A stretch of DNA of 8,318 nt from positions 1-8,318 of the forward strand of contig DCJC01000016.1 of assembly GCA_002317355.1 (NCBI GenBank). Direction: 5' to 3'. Shown in pieces: positions 1 through 5,924 of the stretch. How positions within the stretch are numbered: the first letter of the stretch is position 1; each line of letters opens with the position of its first letter. A program made the position numbers and the translations under genes. This DNA comes from Prevotellaceae bacterium UBA1710. GTDB lineage: Bacteria > Bacteroidota > Bacteroidia > Bacteroidales > Bacteroidaceae. Below the pieces are notes generated by a model. It made no database searches. It was not told the origin of the DNA and was given only the letters and a program-made list of their open reading frames with translations.

Positions 1-1711
1 TGATACGGAAGAATGCTGACTGGAGGATAGTATTTGTACGGTTACCGAGACCGATCTCCTGAGCGATCTTTGTAGCGTTGATGTAGTAAACCTTGATGTT
101 CTTCTCAGCGAATACGCGCTTTACCTTGTTAGGGATAAAGTTAACGAGTTCTTCACCGTCGAAGATTGTGTTGAGGAGGAATGAACCGTTCTCACGGATA
201 CCACGTGTTACGTCATACATGTTCAAGTAAGCCTGAACGTGACATGCTACGAAGTTAGGAGTTGTGATCTGATATGTAGAGCGGATTGGCTCGTCACCGA
301 AACGGAGGTGAGAACATGTGAAACCACCAGACTTCTTAGAGTCATAAGAGAAGTAAGCCTGACAGTGCTTGTCTGTGTTGTCACCGATAATCTTAACTGA
401 GTTCTTGTTAGCACCTACAGTACCGTCAGCACCGAGACCGAAGAACTTACACTCCTGGATTGACTTGCCACCGAGAGCCATTTCCTCAACTGCAGGGAGA
501 GAGAGGTTTGTAACGTCGTCAACGATACCAACTGTGAAGTGGTTCTTTGGCTGTGGGAGCTCGAGGTTGTTGAATACAGAGATGATCTTAGCTGGAGTTA
601 CCTCAGAAGAACCGAGACCGTAACGACCACCAACGATCATTGGACGGTTCTCTACATCATAGAATGCAGACTTAACGTCGAGGTAAAGTGGCTCACCCTC
701 TGCACCTGGCTCCTTGGTACGGTCAAGTACAGCGATCTTCTTAGCTGACTTAGGAACAGCAGCGAGGAGATACTTAACAGAGAATGGACGATAGAGGTGT
801 ACGTTAACCATACCAACCTTCTTGCCCTGAGAAACGAGGTAGTCGATAGCTTCCTTAGCAGCCTCACAAGCAGAACCCATGAGGATGATTACGTTCTCTG
901 CGTCCTCAGCACCATAGTAGTTGAAGCAGTGGTAATCACGACCTGTGATCTCTGTCATCTTCTGACAGTACTTCTCTACTACGTCTGGAATTGCGTCATA
1001 GTATGAGTTTGAAGCCTCACGATGTGTGAAGAACTCATTAGGGTTCTCAGCAGTACCACGTGTAACAGGGCGCTCTGGAGTAAGGGCACGGTTACGGAAG
1101 TCCTCTACGAACTCCATTGGTGTGATAGCCTTGATATCCTCCATGTCCATAACCTCGATCTTGTGATATTCGTGAGATGTACGGAAACCATCGAAGAAGT
1201 TAACGAATGGAACCTTTGTCTCGAGAGTAGCGAGGTGAGGAACAGCTGTGAGGTCCATAACCTCCTGAACAGAGCTTGATGCAAACATAGCGAAGCCAGT
1301 CTGACGGCAAGCCATTACGTCCTGGTGGTCACCGAAGATACAGAGTGAGTGTGAAGCAAGTGTACGAGCTGATACATCGAATACACATGGGAGAAGCTCA
1401 CCAGCGATCTTGTACATGTTAGGGATCATGAGGAGAAGACCCTGAGATGCAGTATATGTTGTGGTGAGAGCACCAGCCTGCAGAGAACCGTGAACTGCAC
1501 CAGCAGCACCGCCCTCAGACTGCATTTCCTGAACGAGAACTTCCTGACCCCACATGTTCTTGCGACCACGAGCAGACCAATCGTCTGTGTGCTCAGCCAT
1601 TGGAGATGATGGAGTGATTGGGTAGATAGCAGCAACCTCAGTAAACATATAGCTTACGTGTGCAGCAGCTTCATTACCATCACATGTAATAAACTTTTTT
1701 TCTTTAGCCAT
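1..1711 (-). CDS. nifJ: Pyruvate:ferredoxin (flavodoxin) oxidoreductase, N-terminal part, cut by window edge
   Basis: The frame is open from an ATG at 1711 to the left edge, giving 570 codons of a family that is usually about 1,180-1,200 residues. The enzyme oxidises pyruvate with CoA to acetyl-CoA and CO2 and passes electrons to ferredoxin in the cytoplasm of anaerobes. Visible landmarks are YPITPSSPM at residues 30-38 (pyruvate-binding loop), QSEGGAAGAVHG at 64-75 with Glu66 (cofactor-activating Glu by family position), the Arg116 region ending in FGDHQDV, and a later RGTAENP motif. These cover domains I-II and part of III. The ferredoxin-like [4Fe-4S] domain and the thiamine-diphosphate C-terminal domain lie off the window. 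Codon use is strongly biased (CGT, GGT, AAC, AAG, ATC), as expected of a highly expressed gene. The ATG is preceded by an A/T-rich leader with no Shine-Dalgarno sequence. The family call is secure; the other end cannot be judged. Confidence 0.96.
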   Translation of the reverse strand, partial: MAKEKKFITCDGNEAAAHVSYMFTEVAAIYPITPSSPMAEHTDDWSARGRKNMWGQEVLVQEMQSEGGAAGAVHGSLQAGALTTTYTASQGLLLMIPNMYKIAGELLPCVFDVSARTLASHSLCIFGDHQDVMACRQTGFAMFASSSVQEVMDLTAVPHLATLETKVPFVNFFDGFRTSHEYHKIEVMDMEDIKAITPMEFVEDFRNRALTPERPVTRGTAENPNEFFTHREASNSYYDAIPDVVEKYCQKMTEITGRDYHCFNYYGAEDAENVIILMGSACEAAKEAIDYLVSQGKKVGMVNVHLYRPFSVKYLLAAVPKSAKKIAVLDRTKEPGAEGEPLYLDVKSAFYDVENRPMIVGGRYGLGSSEVTPAKIISVFNNLELPQPKNHFTVGIVDDVTNLSLPAVEEMALGGKSIQECKFFGLGADGTVGANKNSVKIIGDNTDKHCQAYFSYDSKKSGGFTCSHLRFGDEPIRSTYQITTPNFVACHVQAYLNMYDVTRGIRENGSFLLNTIFDGEELVNFIPNKVKRVFAEKNIKVYYINATKIAQEIGLGNRTNTILQSAFFRI

Positions 1712-1763
1712 TTTGTTATAAGATAAAATGTTAATTGTTGAATATTTCAGTTTATATTGTTTT

Positions 1764-1843
1764 CTTTTTCTTTCGGGGATTCGAAATTTCGGGTTTTCGA
1801 TACATCGATATTTCGAAATCTCAAGGATTCGATTTCCTAATTT
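1764..1843. repeat. Degenerate 16-bp tandem array in the nifJ leader
   Basis: TTCGA starts at 1780, 1796, 1812 and 1828, exactly 16 bp apart. The units read TTCGAAATTTCGGGTT, TTCGATACATCGATAT, TTCGAAATCTCAAGGA and TTCGATTTCCTAATTT. A weaker unit at 1764 shares only the TTTCGGG half. Several units contain small palindromes (TTCGAA, ATCGAT). The array fills most of the 138-bp gap between the ATPase stop and the nifJ start. No clear TAnnTTTG element is visible in that gap. Whether the array is regulatory or just slippage-derived sequence cannot be told from one copy. Confidence 0.6.
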
Positions 1844-1849
1844 CCCCTT

Positions 1850-3037
1850 TTAATAGATAAACCCAAGCAACCAGAGAGGTATCAGGTTATCCTTACCTAT
1901 CTCTGTATTATAGCGCATGTATGTTATATCTGCATTGTAGCGTGCCTTCCTGTCTGTGTCGGCATTACAGATGCGGAAGCGTTTGTTGCCATCAATAATA
2001 TAGTAGGTGTCACGCTGACTTTGATTTACCTTATGGTCTTTCCACATCGCATTCACGAAGAATGTTTCCATCTTTGTCTGCAAATCCACATTGATAGGGT
2101 AGATGGCAGAAAGAAGATTGGAGTTGTGAAGCATTACCTTTGTTGGCTTTTTGGGGAACTCTTGACCAACAGGGTAGATGATATTAATGAGTCGTGCGTC
2201 AGCAAGATACTTGATGTAGTTCATGACCGTAGCACGTGATGTTTCAACTTCATGTGCCAACTGGCTGATATTTGGAGCTTTAGGACCATCTACAGCCAAT
2301 AGGTAGAAGAGTTTTTTGATCTTAGGAAGATACTTCAATTCAATCTGCTTGATGAGAAGTATATCAACCTCAGTTGTCATATTCATACTCTTGAGCAGGT
2401 TCTCCTGATAGTCTGAGTGCTCAAGGTAAAGAGGGTAGAAACCATGCTCTATGTACTTTGTGAAGTACTGTGCAGGACTTACCTTTGGAAGTATCTCTTT
2501 TACAATCTGTTCGTGATTGCGAATGATCTGGTCGAGTGTATAAGATTTAAAATTGTTTCCTGTCTCAAGATTGAGATACTCACGGAATGAGAAACCACGT
2601 AAGTTATAACTCTTTACAATGCCATTAAGTTCTGGATTTTCATCCTTCAAACGCATCACGCTTGAACCGGCAAATACAATCTGAAGTTCTGGATAGAGGT
2701 CAAAACAACGTCTGAGTTCTGTACTCCAATCGCTCTGCTTATAAACCTGGTCAATGAGAAGAACACGTCCACCACGACGATAGAAGTCACCTGCAAAATC
2801 AGCAATACCACGTCCCTGAAAATAGAAATTGTTCATGTTGATGTACAGACAACGTCTATCGTAAGGACCGTAGTTCTCTTTTGCGTATTGTAGCAGGAAT
2901 GTTGTTTTTCCAACACCGCGCGTGCCTTTGATACCAATCAAGCGATCTGTCCAATCAATTTCGTCCATTAAACTACGACGAAGACTTGTGTTGGTATGCT
3001 CGACCAGATATGAATGTGTTCTAAAAAATACCTCCAT
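1850..3037 (-). CDS. AAA_14/DUF4143-type ATP-binding protein with altered Walker B motif
   Basis: This 395-residue cytoplasmic protein belongs to the large Bacteroidota family of single-gene AAA ATPases with a C-terminal DUF4143-like region. Their cellular role is largely unknown. The P-loop GTRGVGKTT lies at residues 38-46. Walker B is RVLLIDQ at 91-97, and a sensor-like GSS at 124-126 is followed by GFSFREYL. A winged-helix-like segment (ISQLAHEVETSRATVMNYI) spans about 257-275. The C-terminus IPLWLLGFIY is typical of the family. The residue after the Walker B Asp96 is Gln97 (codon CAG), where relatives normally have Glu. The C-terminal nuclease-like strand (DTYYIIDGNKRFRIC) also looks worn compared with the usual acidic pattern. 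The gene stands alone, with a good promoter at 3085-3115 and a divergent neighbour. The family call is firm; the function is not known. Confidence 0.85.
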   Translation of the reverse strand: MEVFFRTHSYLVEHTNTSLRRSLMDEIDWTDRLIGIKGTRGVGKTTFLLQYAKENYGPYDRRCLYINMNNFYFQGRGIADFAGDFYRRGGRVLLIDQVYKQSDWSTELRRCFDLYPELQIVFAGSSVMRLKDENPELNGIVKSYNLRGFSFREYLNLETGNNFKSYTLDQIIRNHEQIVKEILPKVSPAQYFTKYIEHGFYPLYLEHSDYQENLLKSMNMTTEVDILLIKQIELKYLPKIKKLFYLLAVDGPKAPNISQLAHEVETSRATVMNYIKYLADARLINIIYPVGQEFPKKPTKVMLHNSNLLSAIYPINVDLQTKMETFFVNAMWKDHKVNQSQRDTYYIIDGNKRFRICNADTDRKARYNADITYMRYNTEIGKDNLIPLWLLGFIY

Positions 3038-3084
3038 TCGCGATGCCTTTTCGTGATTTAAGTGTTACTTAATGTTTTACTATG

Positions 3085-3115
3085 CAAAAGTACTCATTAT
3101 TTTGTAAATTGCAAA
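3085..3115 (-). promoter_or_regulatory. Bacteroidota sigma-ABfr-type promoter of the ATPase gene
   Basis: Read on the minus strand, TTTG (3115-3112) is followed after 19 bp by TACTTTTG (3092-3085). This fits the Bacteroidota -33 TTTG / -7 TAnnTTTG consensus with a 19-bp spacer. Transcription would start near 3079, leaving a leader of about 40 nt before the ATG at 3037. Confidence 0.7.
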
Positions 3116-3195
3116 GTCAAGTTGGCAAAAAATGAAGGAATTTTACATTTTTTAGCACTTGTAAGATAAAAAAGCATGATTTCATCGACTGGAGG

Positions 3196-3226
3196 TTGGA
3201 AATAGCAAATATTTTGATTAACTTTG
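3196..3226 (+). promoter_or_regulatory. Bacteroidota-type promoter of the ATP-grasp gene
   Basis: TTGG (3196-3199), a 19-bp spacer and TAACTTTG (3219-3226) match the -33/-7 pattern on the plus strand. The predicted start near 3232 leaves about 30 nt before the ATG at 3262. The upstream TTG at 3241 would leave almost no leader, which supports the ATG start. With the promoter at 3085-3115, this makes a divergent promoter region of about 110 bp. Confidence 0.65.
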
Positions 3227-3261
3227 CGCTCACTTAAAATTTGAATTGTAAAATTAACAAA

Positions 3262-4365
3262 ATGACCATACGAATTTTCAATCCCGAACATGACATTGCT
3301 CTAGCGTCAAATATGGAGCGTTTTACTGCCCCACATGCAGGAAGACAGTTACGTAGCGACTTATGCTATCTGCCTGCTTTATGGGCTGATGAAGATGATG
3401 TCGTGATTGTTGATGACATTGATTTTGCTGAGTCTGCTTATCGTAAATTGAAGGCTGAGCGAAAACCTGCTGTGGAATTCTGTACTATGGAACAGATAGC
3501 CCATGTGCTTAGTTCTTCAAGTGCCACTCCTGGGATTGATCCATGGGGTTGGGATCTTGCTATGAGATTCCAGTTTCTCAATGCTGGTGTGCCAGAAACT
3601 GCTCTTCCAAGTAAAGAATCTATACAAGAACTTAGACGTCTCTCTGGTCGTCAATGTACTACGGAAATACTTGAAAATGTACGTTTAGGCATTGAAAGTG
3701 TTACTTGCGGCAAAAGTACTTATGTTGCTGACTGTCTTTTGTTTAGTGATATACTACAAGATGATACTGGACTGGTCGTAAAAGCCCCATGGAGTTCCAG
3801 CGGTAGAGGTGTACGTTATTTTCTGAAAGGAGAACAAACCGAGAATGCTTTGAATTGGGTAAAGAATACAATTCGACTTCAGGGAGGTGTTATGGTAGAG
3901 CCTTTATATAATAAGGTTAAGGATTTTGGTATGGAGTTCTATCGCGATTCTTGTGGTAAGGTGCATTACCTGGGATTGTCTCTCTTTCAAACTCAGAATG
4001 GAGCTTATACAGGCAATATTCTTGCTACAGAGGCTGTAAAACGTGACATGATAAGCAAATACGTTGATCTCACGTTGCTTGATGATGTTACATCACGTCT
4101 TGAGTCGCAACTTACGGTTTTGTTCTCTACTTTGCCTTTGGAATCTACTATCTCCAATATTCATTTCGGTGTGGATATGATGATTGTTGCAAAGGAAAAT
4201 GGCGATGGCTTCCTTCTTCATCCTTGTGTTGAGATCAATCTTCGTCGCACAATGGGGCATGTGGCGCTCGCTCTGAGTCCTTATGATGATATTAAGGAAG
4301 GTAGCATGGCAATAAGTTATGATTCAAAACGTTATCATCTTAAATTAAAGTACAACTATATGTAA
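3262..4365 (+). CDS. Uncharacterised ATP-grasp-like protein
   Basis: This 367-residue cytoplasmic protein starts MTIRIFNPEHDIALA. An in-frame TTG at 3241 would add seven residues but lies too close to the promoter, so the ATG is preferred. The layout is that of an ATP-grasp ligase. VVKAPWSSSGRGV at 172-184 supplies the nucleotide-binding Lys174 and a glycine-rich loop. MVEPLYNKVKDFGMEFY (211-227) gives the hinge Glu213. HFGVDMMIV (301-309) and CVEINLRRTMGH (322-333) carry Asp305, Glu324 and Asn326, arranged like Mg-ATP ligands. ATP-grasp enzymes join a carboxylate to an amine or thiol through an acyl-phosphate. The substrate here is unknown and no partner gene is adjacent. The N-terminal FNPEHDIALA block is outside the catalytic core and may help bind the substrate. 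Family-level recognition is good; enzymatic activity is inferred from motifs only. Confidence 0.8.
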   Translation: MTIRIFNPEHDIALASNMERFTAPHAGRQLRSDLCYLPALWADEDDVVIVDDIDFAESAYRKLKAERKPAVEFCTMEQIAHVLSSSSATPGIDPWGWDLAMRFQFLNAGVPETALPSKESIQELRRLSGRQCTTEILENVRLGIESVTCGKSTYVADCLLFSDILQDDTGLVVKAPWSSSGRGVRYFLKGEQTENALNWVKNTIRLQGGVMVEPLYNKVKDFGMEFYRDSCGKVHYLGLSLFQTQNGAYTGNILATEAVKRDMISKYVDLTLLDDVTSRLESQLTVLFSTLPLESTISNIHFGVDMMIVAKENGDGFLLHPCVEINLRRTMGHVALALSPYDDIKEGSMAISYDSKRYHLKLKYNYM

Positions 4366-4468
4366 TGCTTTTGTTATGCTTCCGTTGTACCTCCGTTGTG
4401 ACTCCGTTATGCCTCTGCTATTTCTCTGCTATTTCTCTGCTATTATAGCAGACATATAGCAGAGGCAT
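4359..4468. repeat. 11-bp-period array with an orientation switch between convergent genes
   Basis: Cutting the sequence every 11 bp from 4370 gives TTTGTTATGCT, TCCGTTGTACC, TCCGTTGTGAC, TCCGTTATGCC, TCTGCTATTTC (twice) and TCTGCTATTAT. Two units then read in the opposite sense, AGCAGACATAT and AGCAGAGGCAT. A weaker unit at 4359 overlaps the ATP-grasp stop codon. Neighbouring units resemble each other more than distant ones, as expected from stepwise duplication and drift. The array occupies most of the 148-bp gap between two convergent stops. Confidence 0.75.
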
Positions 4469-4470
4469 AA
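4407..4470. terminator. Probable bidirectional terminator formed by the inverted end of the 11-bp array
   Basis: TTATGCCTCTGCTAT (4407-4421) is exactly complementary to ATAGCAGAGGCATAA (4456-4470), a 15-bp stem. An alternative inner hairpin, TCTGCTAT-T-ATAGCAGA, spans 4436-4452. It sits between the stop of the plus-strand ATP-grasp gene (4365) and the stop of the minus-strand NUDIX gene (4514), where a shared terminator is expected. No long U-tract follows directly on either strand, so intrinsic termination is plausible but not classical. Confidence 0.5.
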
Positions 4471-4513
4471 TGTATTCACTTCTTGTTTATAGCTCTATAA
4501 GCATCTCCCTAAC

Positions 4514-5077
4514 TTAAAATCCTTTCTTAATAGCGAAATATTTCCAAAGGGGAGCTGCCATCATTGCTTGGTGAAACTCGTCATTCTTCAGCATCCTTAT
4601 AACTTCATCTTCTTCGAGAAGTTCAATTTTTATATCTTCAGAATCTTCGAGGTGCTGTGTTGATATCGGTTCAACTCCTACTGCTACAAAAGTATGGCTG
4701 TAGTTGGTACATGCGCCAGCGTTAGGGCTTATAGTCATCAGCTTTGTCCATTCGCCACCTGCATAACCGGTTTCCTCGTAGAGTTCACGTTTTGCTGCTT
4801 CCATTGGGTCTTCACCTGGCTCAACGCATCCAGCAGGAATCTCAATGCCAGTTAGGTGTTGCGCATGACGATATTGGCGCTCCATAAGATACTTTCCATC
4901 TTTTGTTATGGCTATTACGTTGCAGAATTCAGGATATTCCAGAACGTAAAAGTCTTCAATCTCAGCTCCTGTAGGCAGTTTTACATGCTCACGCCTTGCG
5001 GTTAGCCAAGGTTTCTTGTAGAGATACTCGCTTTCGAGTACCTCCCATTCCATTGAGTCTTTCTTTTTGTTTTCCAT
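4514..5077 (-). CDS. NUDIX hydrolase, ADP-ribose pyrophosphatase-like
   Basis: This 187-residue cytoplasmic enzyme has a complete NUDIX box. Gly83, then Glu89, then RELYEETGY at 97-105 satisfies GX5EX7REUXEEXGU, the Mg2+-binding catalytic helix. The upstream ERQYRHAQHLTGIEIPAG (66-83) resembles ADP-sugar pyrophosphatases, which split ADP-ribose or similar nucleotide sugars into AMP and a sugar phosphate. The substrate is inferred from this resemblance only. It is the last gene of a three-gene operon. Its ATG shares one base with the TAA of the DUF1232 gene before it, so translational coupling is likely. The length is normal for the family (about 170-210). Confidence 0.88.
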   Translation of the reverse strand: MENKKKDSMEWEVLESEYLYKKPWLTARREHVKLPTGAEIEDFYVLEYPEFCNVIAITKDGKYLMERQYRHAQHLTGIEIPAGCVEPGEDPMEAAKRELYEETGYAGGEWTKLMTISPNAGACTNYSHTFVAVGVEPISTQHLEDSEDIKIELLEEDEVIRMLKNDEFHQAMMAAPLWKYFAIKKGF

Positions 5078-5361
5078 TATTTATATAGATATGCGATGCC
5101 GCCAGCTACCATGATAGCAATAAGAACGATAATAATAGTAAGCAATATACAACCCCATTTAAGCCATTTGAGTAGTCTTTCCACTTTGCCATTGGCATTG
5201 AGGCCAAATTGCTGAAGGCAGTTGAGAGCTGCAGATGATGTAATAAACATATCATCCAGCCAACCGATAAATGGGATGTCTGGAATAAGGTCAGCGGGAA
5301 TAAAGTCGTAAATTATTGAAGCTGCTAACAATATTAGTGATGTGATTTGCTTACGTGTCAT
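5077..5361 (-). CDS. DUF1232 (YkvA-like) small membrane protein
   Basis: This is a 94-residue protein. IYDFIPADLIPDIPFIGWLDDM (residues 17-38) is the hallmark of DUF1232, with its Pro/Asp-rich 'DLIPD-P-GxLDD' pattern. A strongly hydrophobic C-terminal segment at about 70-92 should span the membrane. The N-terminal stretch 7-18 is also hydrophobic. The biochemical role of the family is not established. It is the middle gene of the operon. Its ATG overlaps the upstream TGA in an ATGA arrangement, and its own stop overlaps the NUDIX start by one base. The three proteins are therefore probably made together, although no shared pathway is obvious. Confidence 0.85.
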   Translation of the reverse strand: MTRKQITSLILLAASIIYDFIPADLIPDIPFIGWLDDMFITSSAALNCLQQFGLNANGKVERLLKWLKWGCILLTIIIVLIAIMVAGGIAYLYK

Positions 5362-5819
5362 TGGTTCACTTTGTAAACAATTCTGAAACTTCCTTCATTA
5401 TAGCTTGTGCTAGTGATCTTGAAGGTTCCAATCTCTTTTGTTGATTTTACATGACTGCCAATACAGGCACAGATGTCATAATCTCCTATACGTACAATGC
5501 GAAGTGTTTCGCTTGCGTCTTGAGGGAGTTTGTCGAGAACTACACCTTCAGGAATGTTATCGCGCGTCACAAACTCGAAAGTGACTGGCAAATCCTGCTC
5601 GATAACCTCGTTCATTGTACGTTCAATCTCAGTTATCTGCTCTGGAGTTGGGCATGTGTCGAGATTGTAGTTTATCTTTGACTTCTTACGCTCAATATGT
5701 GCGTTACGAGAACGTTCACACCCAAACATCCTAACCATGGTTTGGTTCAAAAGATGCTCTGCGGTGTGCGCTGGCTCATGTTCTTGCTTGTTATGTTCGT
5801 TGAGAATTGGTTCTTGCAT
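5358..5819 (-). CDS. AlaX-like alanyl-tRNA editing domain protein (tRNA synthetase SAD domain)
   Basis: This 153-residue cytoplasmic protein corresponds to the second additional (editing) domain of alanyl- and threonyl-tRNA synthetases, as found in free-standing AlaX proteins. These hydrolyse mischarged tRNA, typically Ser- or Gly-tRNA(Ala). The two metal motifs are present: HTAEH (His18, His22) and CIGSH (Cys119, His123), followed by KSTKEIGTFKI. The protein lacks a tRNA synthetase core and an N-terminal extension, so it is a minimal-length member. Which mischarged tRNA it clears cannot be read from the sequence. It is the first gene of the operon with DUF1232 and NUDIX. A promoter-like element lies about 20 bp upstream. 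Confidence 0.85.
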   Translation of the reverse strand: MQEPILNEHNKQEHEPAHTAEHLLNQTMVRMFGCERSRNAHIERKKSKINYNLDTCPTPEQITEIERTMNEVIEQDLPVTFEFVTRDNIPEGVVLDKLPQDASETLRIVRIGDYDICACIGSHVKSTKEIGTFKITSTSYNEGSFRIVYKVNQ

Positions 5820-5839
5820 TGTATTTTATGTTTTTGCTG

Positions 5840-5847
5840 CAAAAATA
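5840..5847 (-). promoter_or_regulatory. Likely -7 element for the AlaX-DUF1232-NUDIX operon
   Basis: On the minus strand TATTTTTG (5847-5840) fits TAnnTTTG and would start transcription near 5834, about 15 nt before the ATG at 5819. TTTG sequences lie upstream but not at the usual 19-21 bp spacing, so the -33 part is weak. The element also overlaps a small palindrome, TTTTTGC-A-GCAAAAA. Confidence 0.4.
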
Positions 5848-5871
5848 TAAAAAAAATCTGACAAAACGAAA

Positions 5872-5904
5872 CAAAGGGATTGAAAATAATATTCAATCCC
5901 TTTG
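5872..5904 (-). terminator. Intrinsic terminator of the inositol-1-phosphate synthase gene
   Basis: A perfect 12-bp stem, CAAAGGGATTGA / TCAATCCCTTTG, has a 9-nt A/T loop. It begins 21 bp after the ino1 stop. Read on the minus strand it is followed by TTTCGTTTTG and then a run of eight T. This is a good rho-independent terminator and separates ino1 from the operon downstream. Confidence 0.85.
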
Positions 5905-5924
5905 TGGTATCTGGTTTTAACAGA

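Noticed and set aside
369..1635. Several short open frames across the left end on both strands
   Set aside because: All overlap the nifJ reading frame, which is continuous from 1711 to the window edge with clear family motifs.
1850..3037. Defence-system reading of the lone AAA ATPase
   Set aside because: No effector, toxin or nuclease partner is adjacent; family members are common as single genes without a shown defence role.
3097..3291. 64-codon minus-strand open frame in the divergent promoter region
   Set aside because: It covers the promoter of the ATP-grasp gene and its first codons, has biased hydrophobic composition typical of AT-rich non-coding DNA, and matches nothing known.
4359..4470. 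CRISPR array
   Set aside because: Units of 11 bp without spacers, degenerate and partly inverted, do not fit repeat-spacer architecture, and no cas gene is present.
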